In this document: positions 1 through 6,581 of the stretch, piece after piece
How positions within the stretch are numbered: position 1 is the first letter of the stretch
Layout of the letters: each line of letters begins with the position of its first letter
Source: Bryobacteraceae bacterium
GTDB lineage: Bacteria; Acidobacteriota; Terriglobia; Bryobacterales; Bryobacteraceae
Direction of reading: 5' to 3'
Assembly (NCBI GenBank): GCA_030036985.1
Contig: JASHSD010000403.1
Location: 1 to 9,210, forward strand
Length of the DNA stretch: 9,210 bases
Position numbers and translations under genes: made by a program
The notes under the pieces: model-generated
The model's database searches: none
What the model saw: the letters and a program-made list of their open reading frames with translations, nothing else
What the model was told of the DNA's origin: nothing

Positions 1-35
1 ACCACTACGCCAAGGAGTTCGACTACGGACATAGG

Positions 36-446
36 CTACCTGCCAATTTTGTCCATCACTATTTCCTTGCACTTGATCATCATGTCCTGTGGCGTGTCCT
101 TAATCAGCCCCCGGAGCTCTGTGAGTTCCGAATGCAACTCCTTCGCAAGAGCCAGTACTCTGCTGTCGGTGAAAACTGCACGTTGCCAGGCCTCCAAGAA
201 TGACGCCATCGTATCGATATCCCTATCGATGTCCCGGTAAATTTCCAATGCACCATCGCCTGAGGTCCCGCCGACGCTCTTGAACGCATTGATGGCGTCC
301 ATGATGAAATCGCGGTTTGCACGGCTTTGGGCGGCGCTCGCTACACGTGATTCAATCTTTAAGCCCAGCCTTGCAATCTTGGCCATCTGGACAGCAAGGC
401 GATCCGCGTAAAAGTCGACATCCCTCGACCGGCTGAATATGCTCAC
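36..446 (-). CDS. Hypothetical small helical protein, 136 aa, GTG start
   Basis: I do not recognise the family. The protein is charged and appears almost wholly alpha-helical. It has no signal peptide, no membrane segment and no cysteine apart from one near the C-terminus (KCKEIV), so it is probably a cytoplasmic soluble protein. The later part, around residues 74-130, has heptad-like spacing of Leu and Met that could form a helical bundle or coiled coil. I judge the gene real because GGAGGAGG lies in 453-460, seven to eight bases before a GTG start at 446, and an extended -10 box lies a little further upstream. It is transcribed away from the phage portal gene and no neighbour hints at its job. 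It may be a small accessory gene of the same mobile region. Existence is likely; function is unknown. Confidence 0.7.
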   Translation of the reverse strand: MSIFSRSRDVDFYADRLAVQMAKIARLGLKIESRVASAAQSRANRDFIMDAINAFKSVGGTSGDGALEIYRDIDRDIDTMASFLEAWQRAVFTDSRVLALAKELHSELTELRGLIKDTPQDMMIKCKEIVMDKIGR

Positions 447-474
447 CGCTGACCTCCTCCTAGTGGAACGGAAA

Positions 475-483
475 ATTCTATCA
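475..483 (-). promoter_or_regulatory. Extended -10 promoter box for the 136-aa gene
   Basis: Read on the minus strand, the sequence is TGATAGAAT, which fits an extended -10 element (TGn followed by a 5/6 match to TATAAT). Transcription would start near 468, giving a leader of about 20 bases that just holds the GGAGGAGG ribosome site. No good -35 hexamer is seen at 16-18 bp, which fits an extended -10 or activator-dependent promoter. The tandem repeat at 505-532 would lie at about -37 to -64. Confidence 0.4.
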
Positions 484-504
484 CGAACGAGAGGGGCGAT
501 TGAT

Positions 505-532
505 CCCGGATGTGAATTCCCGGATGTGAATT
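505..532. repeat. Perfect tandem duplication of a 14-bp unit
   Basis: The 14-bp unit CCCGGATGTGAATT occurs twice head-to-tail with no mismatch (505-518 and 519-532), and one further C follows. It lies in the 239-bp non-coding stretch between the minus-strand hypothetical gene and the plus-strand portal gene, just upstream of the extended -10 box. It could be a two-site activator operator or a recent slippage duplication. The same stretch also holds AGTACT-GA-AGTACT (584-597), two copies of a self-complementary hexamer. Confidence 0.6.
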
Positions 533-685
533 CGTTTTCTTGGATGAACGCTCGTCAGGCCGACTCGCCCGGCACCATCGGTCAGTACTGAAGTACTACG
601 AAAAGCCTTAACCTGTTTTGTCAGTCTGAAGTTCGCCGCAGCCGCCGTTTCTGGGCGGAACGGCGGTGCATCGTCCGGCAGAAAG

Positions 686-2770
686 ATGAACATCCTCGAC
701 CGAGCCATCGGCGTTGTCGCGCCGCAGCGCGCCCTGCAAAGGGTGCGGAGTCGCGTGGCGCTGGCGTTGACCCAGGACTATCTGGATCGGCACGCGCAAC
801 GATTCAGCTATGATGGCGCGACCGCGGGTCGTCGCGCCTACGGCTGGTACGCCGCCTCGACGGACGCCAACGTCGAGTTGATGGGATCGCTGATCTGGCT
901 CCGCAACCGGAGCCGCGATCTGATCCGCAACAACCCGTATGCCGCGCGTGCGATTGAAGAGTTGGCCGGAAACGTGGTCGGGACGGGAATCGTTCCGAAG
1001 GCGAAGACTGGTAATGCCGCCATCGACAAGATCATCGACGCCGAGTGGCCTTTCTTCGCGGATGCCTGCGACACGCCTCAGCGCCTGGACTTCTATGAGA
1101 TGCAAACGCTGGCCGTTCGAACGATGGCGGAGAGCGGTGAAGCGCTCGTTCGGTTTCGCCCGCGTCTGGCCGCCTCTAATCTGCGCGTTCCTCTACAGCT
1201 TCAAATGCTGGAGGCAGATTTCTTAGACCAGTCCCGGACGATGGGGCTGGTCAACGGCCACGTGATGGAGGGCGTGCAGTTCGACGAGTTGGGCCGCCGT
1301 GCCGCCTACTGGCTGTTCAGTTACCACCCGGGCGGCGTCCTGATTCTGAATCCGCGCGGCGGAATCATCAGCCAGCCGGTGCCAGCCGATCAGATCATGC
1401 ACGTTTACCGCGTGCTCCGACCCGGTCAGGTGCGAGGTGTGCCGTGGCTCTCGCCCGTGATGATGGCGCTCCGGGACCTCGACGATTACTGCGACGCCGA
1501 GCGCGTTCGAAAGAAAGTCGAAGCCTGTGTCACCGCGTTCGTGCAGCAGCCGGAAGGTATCGAGGGTGATCCACTCGGCATTTCAGGTACAGACCCGGTC
1601 ACCAAAGCGCCTGTCGAAACCTTCCAGCCAGGGATGGTCGAGTACCTGAAGCCAGGACAGGAGATCAAGTTCAACAACCCTCCGGCGGCGGGCGGTTACC
1701 GCGAGTACAAGATGACCGAACTGCAGGGCATCATGGCCGGGATCGGTCTGCCGTATGAGCTGGGCACGGGCGATATGTCGCAGGTGAACTACTCCTCCTG
1801 GCGCGGCGGCATGCTCGGGTTCCGCAACACGGTGGAGGCGTATCGCTGGCTCACGCTGATCCCGCTGTTCTGCATGGCGACGTGGCGACGCTTTGTGGAC
1901 ACGTTGATCCTTGATCGTCATGGCTTCGACGCCGACGATCAAAGGCATCAGCAGGATCGAACAGGCGTCGAAAGAGAGCGACACGAAGATGACGCAGGCT
2001 CACCTGCGAATACGGCCGAGGATTACTTTGTTCTGGGCGGCATCTGTGTGTATGAGGCCCAGGTGGAATGGTTCAGCCGCGAGATTGACAAACTCGCCAC
2101 GCCGTTCAACGCCGCCAACCCTGAAGACATAGAGTTTCACGCATCGTCTGTATTTTCGCGGCGTGAAGTGCCGTGGAACGCCATGCGCGCGGATGAGGCG
2201 CGAGGCGTGCTCAACGCGGTTCTCAACGTCGTCCGCGGGAGCTACGACACGGCCAGGCTCTTCGCCTGTGCGATCGAAAAGAAGAGCTACGCTTCTCATG
2301 ATCCTGTGGGGATGGCTTTCGAAGACCTGTGCCAGAGGTTTGATACTTTCCTTGCAAAGCAAAGAACCGCCGGGGACCGCGACCGCGGCCTTGTCATTCT
2401 CGACAAAACAACCCGGGAAGCCTCGCTCCAGAAACTCAGCCGCGAATTCCGAAAGGTCGGCGCCAGGTGGGGTTCCCTGAAGAACATTGCCGATACCCCA
2501 TTTTTCGTCGATTCCAAGCCTTCTCGCCTGATCCAGATTGCCGACCACATAGCCTACTCGGTTTTCCGCCCCTACAATTCCGGCGACGCCCAGTACTTCG
2601 ACATCATCGGTTCCAGGTTTCACGAGGTTGACGGGGTGATACGCGGCCTTTGTCACAAACATTCAGATGTTATGCCTGCACCTGTCCGGAGTGCCTCAGT
2701 CGCCGTCTCGCAAAAGTGCCGGATCCGACAAGATAATCGCGAGCGGCAGCCGTTTCCCGGCGCGTCATAA
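686..2770 (+). CDS. Chimeric ORF: lambda-type phage portal protein (C-terminally truncated) fused to a DUF3800 domain
   Basis: Residues 1-409 look like a lambda gpB-type portal protein (Phage_portal_2 family), the ring through which DNA enters the capsid. Typical features include the N-terminal helix (RALQRVRSR), the GRRAYGW and LRNRSRDLIRNNPYAARAI segments, RPGQVRGVPWLSPVM near 245-259, and the GIGLPYELGTGDMSQVNYSSWR core near 352-373. Similarity stops at about residue 409 (TLIL); members usually continue another 80-100 residues, with an alanine- and glycine-rich tail. From residue 435 the same frame gives a DUF3800 domain (DDAGS, YFVLGG, LDK, FVDSKPSRLIQIADHIAY). A portal-DUF3800 fusion is not a domain architecture I know, and no terminase, head-tail connector, protease or capsid gene is present. 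I infer a recombined, non-functional prophage remnant. The ribosome site is weak (GGCAGAAAG). The start was chosen because it gives the usual N-terminus. Portal identity is fairly sure; function as one protein is doubtful. Confidence 0.75.
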   Translation: MNILDRAIGVVAPQRALQRVRSRVALALTQDYLDRHAQRFSYDGATAGRRAYGWYAASTDANVELMGSLIWLRNRSRDLIRNNPYAARAIEELAGNVVGTGIVPKAKTGNAAIDKIIDAEWPFFADACDTPQRLDFYEMQTLAVRTMAESGEALVRFRPRLAASNLRVPLQLQMLEADFLDQSRTMGLVNGHVMEGVQFDELGRRAAYWLFSYHPGGVLILNPRGGIISQPVPADQIMHVYRVLRPGQVRGVPWLSPVMMALRDLDDYCDAERVRKKVEACVTAFVQQPEGIEGDPLGISGTDPVTKAPVETFQPGMVEYLKPGQEIKFNNPPAAGGYREYKMTELQGIMAGIGLPYELGTGDMSQVNYSSWRGGMLGFRNTVEAYRWLTLIPLFCMATWRRFVDTLILDRHGFDADDQRHQQDRTGVERERHEDDAGSPANTAEDYFVLGGICVYEAQVEWFSREIDKLATPFNAANPEDIEFHASSVFSRREVPWNAMRADEARGVLNAVLNVVRGSYDTARLFACAIEKKSYASHDPVGMAFEDLCQRFDTFLAKQRTAGDRDRGLVILDKTTREASLQKLSREFRKVGARWGSLKNIADTPFFVDSKPSRLIQIADHIAYSVFRPYNSGDAQYFDIIGSRFHEVDGVIRGLCHKHSDVMPAPVRSASVAVSQKCRIRQDNRERQPFPGAS
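1911..1942. repeat. 9-bp perfect inverted repeat at the portal/DUF3800 junction
   Basis: TTGATCGTC (1911-1919) and GACGATCAA (1934-1942) are exact reverse complements around a 14-base loop. The left arm begins at the last portal-like codon, so the repeat sits on the break in similarity. It may be a recombination or attachment remnant, or a stem-loop. The arms are short enough that chance is not excluded. Confidence 0.45.
1988..2736 (+). pseudogene. DUF3800-domain gene remnant, 5'-truncated and frameshifted near its 3' end
   Basis: DUF3800 proteins have unknown biochemical role and are frequent in phages, plasmids and defence islands. The usual N-terminus is a hydrophobic strand followed by D-[ED]-[SA]-G. 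Here DDAGS (fusion residues 435-439) is present but the preceding strand is replaced by unrelated charged residues. Other conserved parts are YFVLGGICV, EFHAS, the FACAI strand, LVILDK (D573), FVDSKPSRLIQIAD (D609, D620), and YFDIIGSRF before a GLCHKH segment. In the continuous frame the protein then loses sense. If one base is restored near 2666-2668, the next frame reads CYACTCPECLSRR and stops at TAA 2734-2736. That matches the Cys-rich tail (CxC-x2-C then SRR) that I recall closing such proteins. The interval given runs from DDAGS to the restored stop. It was probably once an independent gene, now decayed. Confidence 0.65.
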
Positions 2771-2812
2771 TAGATCCAATCAATTTTAGATCCGATAAGT
2801 CCAGGAGTTTTT

Positions 2813-4069
2813 ATGCGTAGTATCCGTAGCCGAAGTGTTTTTCGCGTGGCATCGCTGGCAGGGGCGCTGGCCGCGCCCGTCTTCGCCCAGCAGGCCCAGC
2901 CGCCTCAACCAGGCATCGCCCGGGTCGAGCTGGGTCCGGGTCCCTACGTCTTCGATACCGCCGAGCAGCACAAGCTGCGGGTGACGGTGGTCGCGCGCGA
3001 TCTGGTGCATCCGTTCAGCGTCGCCTTCCTTCCGGATGGCGACGCGCTTCTGGTTGAACGCGGCAGCGGCCTGCGCATCATCCATCACGCCACAGACGCG
3101 AATGCGGCGCTCGATCCCGCGCCGATCGCCGGCCTGCCGAAAACTCCGCGCGTCGGCGGCGGTGGATTGCAGGAGATCCTGCTCCACCCGAATTTCGCTT
3201 CAAACCACGTCGTCTACTTCACCTGGAACAAGGTCGACGCGACCGATCCGAAGAAACCGAAACTCGCGATCACCTTGGCGCGCGGCAAATTCGACGGCAA
3301 AGCCCTCGCCGATGTGCGCGAGTTGTTCACAGGCGAGTGGCAGGACACCGCCAGCGGCGCCCGCCTCGCCTTCGGTAAAGACGGAATGCTGTACATGACC
3401 ACCGGCGGTCCGTTCGGCACGAAGGCGCAGGATCTCGGCAGCGTCTACGGCAAGATCATCCGCCTGCGCGAGGATGGTTCGGTTCCTTCAGACAATCCGT
3501 TCGTCGGCAAAACCGGCGCGCGGCCCGAGGTCTATGCTTACGGTTTCCGCGATCAGCTTGGTCTTGTGCTGCACGAGGCCAGCGGCGCCATCCTGGCCAC
3601 GGATCATGGCCCCAACGGCGGCGACGAAGTGAACCTGATTCTGCCCGGCCGCGATTACGGCTGGCCGAAGTTCAGTTTCGGGCGGCAATACGACGGGCCT
3701 CGCGTCTCCGAGACGCCGCTGGGTCCGGGAGTGGAACAGCCGCTGCTGCTCTGGATCCCGTCCATCGCGCCTTCGGGCATCGAGGTCTATACAGGCGATC
3801 GCTTCCCCGCATGGAAGGGCAATCTGTTTATCGGCAGCGCGCGCCGCGGCGAGATCCCGCGCACCGGCGGACTGGAACGTGTGGTGGTCAACAAGAATCT
3901 CGAAGAACTGCGGCGCGAGACGCTGCTCACAGACCTGCACCTGCGCGTGCGGTTCGTGCGCCAGGGACCGGACGGATTGCTCTACGTTCTGGCGGAACAA
4001 AATGGAGGCGACATCGCGCGCGCCCCCGCGGCCGACGGCGCACTGTTGCGTCTCGAACCCGCCCAATAG
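2813..4069 (+). CDS. Exported PQQ-dependent sugar dehydrogenase (GSDH / soluble aldose dehydrogenase family)
   Basis: This is a periplasmic six-bladed beta-propeller enzyme that oxidises aldose sugars to lactones using pyrroloquinoline quinone. Residues 1-25 form a signal peptide (Arg-rich start, SLAGALAAPVFA, cleavage before QQ). Family motifs follow in order: HPFSVAFLPDGDALLVER (66-83); GLQEILLHPNF, with the probable catalytic histidine H125; a DG-LY blade (190-194); DNPF (227-230); YGFRDQLG (243-250); DHGPNGGDEVN (264-274), the family's most typical stretch; DYGWP (281-285); PSIAPSG (316-322); and R-V-R plus RQGPDGLLY (378-391), whose arginines should contact PQQ. At 418 aa it is of normal length. 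AGGAG (2803-2807) lies five bases before the ATG. One oddity is GFRD in place of the usual GHRN: the residue after the PQQ-binding arginine is Asp. It is convergent with the next gene, nine bases apart. Family is sure; the exact sugar is not known. Confidence 0.92.
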   Translation: MRSIRSRSVFRVASLAGALAAPVFAQQAQPPQPGIARVELGPGPYVFDTAEQHKLRVTVVARDLVHPFSVAFLPDGDALLVERGSGLRIIHHATDANAALDPAPIAGLPKTPRVGGGGLQEILLHPNFASNHVVYFTWNKVDATDPKKPKLAITLARGKFDGKALADVRELFTGEWQDTASGARLAFGKDGMLYMTTGGPFGTKAQDLGSVYGKIIRLREDGSVPSDNPFVGKTGARPEVYAYGFRDQLGLVLHEASGAILATDHGPNGGDEVNLILPGRDYGWPKFSFGRQYDGPRVSETPLGPGVEQPLLLWIPSIAPSGIEVYTGDRFPAWKGNLFIGSARRGEIPRTGGLERVVVNKNLEELRRETLLTDLHLRVRFVRQGPDGLLYVLAEQNGGDIARAPAADGALLRLEPAQ

Positions 4070-4078
4070 CGCGTCTGC

Positions 4079-4396
4079 TCAGGCCTTCTCCACCTGGACG
4101 GCGGTGCCGTAGCACAGCACCTCGGTCACGCCCTGCATGATCTCGGTGGCGTCGTAACGCACGCCGATTACGCCCTGCGCGCCGATCTGTGCGGCGTGCT
4201 GCACCATGCGCTCGAACGCGTCTTCGCGTGTCTTCTCGCACAGGTTGGTGAAGAGCGTGATATCGCCGCCGACCAGCGTCTGCAGGCTCGCGCCCAGGGT
4301 TCCGAACACGGAACGCGAGCGGACCACAATCCCGCGCACCAGCCCGAGGTTCCGCGTCAGGCGGTAACCGGGCAGATCGAAAGCCGTCGTCGTCAT
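4079..4396 (-). CDS. YbjQ-type (UPF0145 / DUF74) heavy-metal-binding-domain protein
   Basis: This small cytoplasmic protein belongs to the YbjQ family, whose members assemble into pentamers; the function is unsettled despite the 'heavy-metal-binding' name. Recognisable parts are the TTT start, GYRLTRNLGLVRGIVVRSRS, a GG followed by an acidic and helical segment (TREDAFERMVQHAAQIGA), QGVIGVRYDAT and the closing strand CYGTAVQVE. The start at 4396 gives 105 aa, close to the E. coli protein (about 107). The frame also allows an ATG at 4441, adding 15 residues not typical of the family (MVILNTAHYYMVPHE). That longer form would cover the TATAAT box of the divergent gene. No start has a clear ribosome site, so I prefer the shorter one on length alone. 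It is convergent with the dehydrogenase and divergent from the DUF3738 gene. Confidence 0.82.
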   Translation of the reverse strand: MTTTAFDLPGYRLTRNLGLVRGIVVRSRSVFGTLGASLQTLVGGDITLFTNLCEKTREDAFERMVQHAAQIGAQGVIGVRYDATEIMQGVTEVLCYGTAVQVEKA

Positions 4397-4410
4397 TTCG
4401 TGTGGAACCA

Positions 4411-4416
4411 TATAAT
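4411..4416 (+). promoter_or_regulatory. Consensus -10 box (TATAAT) for the DUF3738 gene
   Basis: A perfect TATAAT lies about 50 bases before the ATG at 4465, giving a start near 4423 and a leader of about 42 bases containing GAGGAGG (4451-4457). The expected -35 position has no good match (CGTCGT), so this is a candidate only. The AT-rich patch (4409-4420) also reads TATTAT on the other strand and may serve the divergent YbjQ-type gene. Confidence 0.4.
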
Positions 4417-4464
4417 AATGCGCCGTATTCAGAATAACCATATTGCCTGCGAGGAGGGAACGAG

Positions 4465-5268
4465 ATGATCCGGCAATGCATTTTCGGCGCGGGTCTCCTT
4501 TTGTTTGTCTGCCAGGGATCGGCGCAAAAACCGTCTTTCGAGGTGGCGTCGATCCGCGTCAACACATCCGGCAGCGACGGCGGCTCGATGGGCCCGCGCG
4601 GAAACAGGCTTGTGGCAGAGAATGTGACTCTGAGAAATCTGCTGACGTATGCGTATTCGCCGGCGAATGGCCAGTTCCTGGATGAGCAAATCATCGGCGG
4701 ACCGGATTGGGCCAGGACAGACCACTTCGATATCGAAGCCAAAGCCGAAGGCAACGCGCGCGTTGTCCCAGGCGAGCAGACCAAAGCCATGCTCCAATCG
4801 CTCCTCGAAGACCGGTTTCAATTACGTGCGCATCGGGAAACGCGGGATTTGCCGGTATACAATCTGGTCCTCACGAAGAACGGACCGAAACTGTCGGCAG
4901 ACCAGACTCCGCCCGACCCACGCCGGTCGTTCATCAGCTTCGTCTCGGAAGGGCAGCAGCTAAGCCCATTGCCGCGAGGCGCGTTGAGAATGGTCACGGG
5001 GCCAAGCGCCACGACGGTGACCGGTACCGCGATAATTGTCCCTCGAATCGTCATGCTGTTGCAGGGGAAATCCGATCGAATCATTCTGGACAAGACGGGC
5101 TTCAGCGGCCTCATTGACGTACAACTTGAATTCAGCCAGGAGTTGGGACCAGGCGAATCACCGTCGCTCTTCACCGCAACGCAGCAGATAGGGTTGAAAC
5201 TGGAGCCGGCGAAAGCACCTCTGGAAGTGGTCGTGATCGACAGCGTGCAGCACCCTTCACAGAACTGA
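4465..5268 (+). CDS. Secreted TIGR03435 / DUF3738 family protein
   Basis: This family was named from soil Acidobacteria, where one genome may hold many copies; the molecular role is unknown. Residues 1-20 form a signal peptide (LLLFVCQGSA, cleavage before Q21); the Cys in it lacks a proper lipobox, so the product is probably exported rather than a lipoprotein. Hallmarks, in order, are FEVASIRVN (25-33), LRNLLTYAY (56-64), QIIGGPDWARTDHFDI (75-90), KAMLQSLLEDRFQL (107-120), HRETRDLPVYNLVL (123-136), KNGPKL (138-143), LDKTGFSGLIDVQLEF (208-223), SLFTATQQIGLKLEPAKAPLEVVVID (234-259) and VQHPSQN at the end (related proteins often close with a similar HP-x-N). At 267 aa it is complete. GAGGAGG lies seven bases before the start, suggesting good expression. 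It stands alone as a transcription unit and ends eight bases from the stop of the convergent glcF. Family sure, function not. Confidence 0.92.
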   Translation: MIRQCIFGAGLLLFVCQGSAQKPSFEVASIRVNTSGSDGGSMGPRGNRLVAENVTLRNLLTYAYSPANGQFLDEQIIGGPDWARTDHFDIEAKAEGNARVVPGEQTKAMLQSLLEDRFQLRAHRETRDLPVYNLVLTKNGPKLSADQTPPDPRRSFISFVSEGQQLSPLPRGALRMVTGPSATTVTGTAIIVPRIVMLLQGKSDRIILDKTGFSGLIDVQLEFSQELGPGESPSLFTATQQIGLKLEPAKAPLEVVVIDSVQHPSQN

Positions 5269-5276
5269 GGCGCAGC

Positions 5277-6581
5277 TTATCCGGCGCGCCGATAGGCTTC
5301 GTCGAGCAGCTCGACCACATGCGCGACGCGCTCGCCCCGTCCCCACTTGCGCACTCCGGCTTCCAGCTGCAGCATGCAACCGGGATTCGCCGTCGCGATG
5401 ATCTCCGCCTGCGCCAGCTTCACATTTCCCATCTTTTTTTCGAGGATCGCCATGGAAAGGTCCGTGTGCAGCACGTTATAAATCCCCGCGCTGCCGCAGC
5501 AGATATCCGATAACGGCATCTCCCGGAACCGCAGTCCCGGAATCGCCCGCAGAAGCTGACGCGGCGCGCTGCGGATTTTCTGCCCGTGCGCCAGATGGCA
5601 GGAATCCTGATAGGTCACCGTGGCGTCGACGGGCGCCATATCGCGATTCAGTTCGATCCCCGCGAGAAACTCAGTCACATCCTTCATCAGCGATTTGAAT
5701 TTCTTCGCCTTCTCCAAATATTCTGGCTCATTCTCGAATAATTCGTCGTATTCCTTGAGCGTCGAACCGCAGCCGGCCGCGTTCGTAACGATCGCATCGA
5801 AGCCCTCCGCGTCGGATAAGACGGCGTCGATATTCTGCCTCGCCAGTTTCCGCGCCTGATCGCGAATCCCGGCGTGCACATGCAGCGCGCCGCAACAGGT
5901 CTGTGCGATCGGCGTCACCACCTCGCAGCCGTTTTTGCGCAGCACGCGCACCGTGGCCTCGTTCAGCCGCGCGAACGAAATATTGGCGATACAGCCGGCC
6001 ATCATGGCCACCCGGTATTTCCTCTGTCCTTCGGCCGGAAACGTGAGTCCGATATTTCGGAAGAAGAACGGAATTTCGGCCGACGGCGCCAGCGCTTCCC
6101 GATCGCCCAGCGGTCCCAGCAGCTTGGTCAGCCCGGAAAAGCGCAAGACCTTCTGCAGACCGCTGACCTGGTGGACGTACAGCATCGCGCCCGCGGCCGT
6201 CAGCAGCGTCGGCGAGGGCAGAAGCCTGCGGAAAACGAAATCCCGCAGCAGACGCGCCGGCCACGAGCGCACGGTGCTGCTCTCGATCTCGGCCCGCGCG
6301 GCTTCCACCAGCCGGCCGTACTGCACGCCCGACGGACACGCGCTCTCGCAGCCCCGGCAGGCGAGACAAAGATCGATATGTTCCCGATATGAATCGCCGA
6401 TGGGCCGGCCTTCGGCAACCTGCACCATCTGATAAATGCGGCCGCGCGGCGAATCCATTTCGACGCCCAGCTCGCGATAGGTGGGGCACGCGTTCAGGCA
6501 CAGACCACAATGCACGCAGCGGTCGAGATCGGCCTGCTTCGGCCTGTCGCCGGCTTCAGAGCTGACCGTAGAGGCGTCCAC
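5277..6581 (-). CDS. glcF: Glycolate oxidase iron-sulfur subunit GlcF
   Basis: GlcF is the electron-transfer subunit of membrane-associated glycolate oxidase (glycolate to glyoxylate), passing electrons from the flavin subunits towards the respiratory chain. Two 4Fe-4S motifs are intact: C22-x2-C25-x2-C28-x3-C32-P and C72-x2-C75-x2-C78-x3-C82-P. Two Cys-rich (CCG, DUF224-type) domains follow: MAGCIAN with C197, then TCCGALHVHAG (C229-C230) and C271; and SCHLAHGQ with C328, then CCGSAGIYN (C361-C362) and NPGCMLQLEAG with C402. The final C-x2-C is simplified to one Cys in each, as is usual in GlcF. Length 434 is a little longer than E. coli GlcF (407). The start is GTG at 6581; it overlaps the end of glcE by 26 bases, so the two are probably translationally coupled. 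The upstream ribosome site is weak (GGGAAA, about 13 bases away). Confidence 0.93.
   Translation of the reverse strand: MDASTVSSEAGDRPKQADLDRCVHCGLCLNACPTYRELGVEMDSPRGRIYQMVQVAEGRPIGDSYREHIDLCLACRGCESACPSGVQYGRLVEAARAEIESSTVRSWPARLLRDFVFRRLLPSPTLLTAAGAMLYVHQVSGLQKVLRFSGLTKLLGPLGDREALAPSAEIPFFFRNIGLTFPAEGQRKYRVAMMAGCIANISFARLNEATVRVLRKNGCEVVTPIAQTCCGALHVHAGIRDQARKLARQNIDAVLSDAEGFDAIVTNAAGCGSTLKEYDELFENEPEYLEKAKKFKSLMKDVTEFLAGIELNRDMAPVDATVTYQDSCHLAHGQKIRSAPRQLLRAIPGLRFREMPLSDICCGSAGIYNVLHTDLSMAILEKKMGNVKLAQAEIIATANPGCMLQLEAGVRKWGRGERVAHVVELLDEAYRRAG

Noticed and set aside
3..206. Open plus-strand frame from the window edge reading HYAKEFDYGHRLPANF... as a possible 3' end of an upstream gene
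   Set aside because: It lies almost wholly antisense to the well-supported 36-446 gene, shows no recognisable motif, and is short enough to be chance.
584..597. AGTACT-GA-AGTACT as an operator or terminator stem
   Set aside because: The arms are only six bases, there is no T-run, and it has no fixed relation to a start codon or promoter.
2722..2799. Near-identical GATCCGA(C/T)AAG at 2722-2732 and 2789-2799, plus TAGATCC twice (2771-2777, 2787-2793), before the dehydrogenase gene
   Set aside because: Short, with one mismatch and no dyad or promoter arrangement around them; chance similarity is likely.
3927..4790. 287-residue minus-strand open frame across the YbjQ-type and DUF3738 genes
   Set aside because: It overlaps three better-supported genes in other frames and is low-complexity Arg-rich.
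5266..5279. Shared terminator between the convergent DUF3738 and glcF genes
   Set aside because: Only eight bases separate the stops and no stem followed by T-run is visible.
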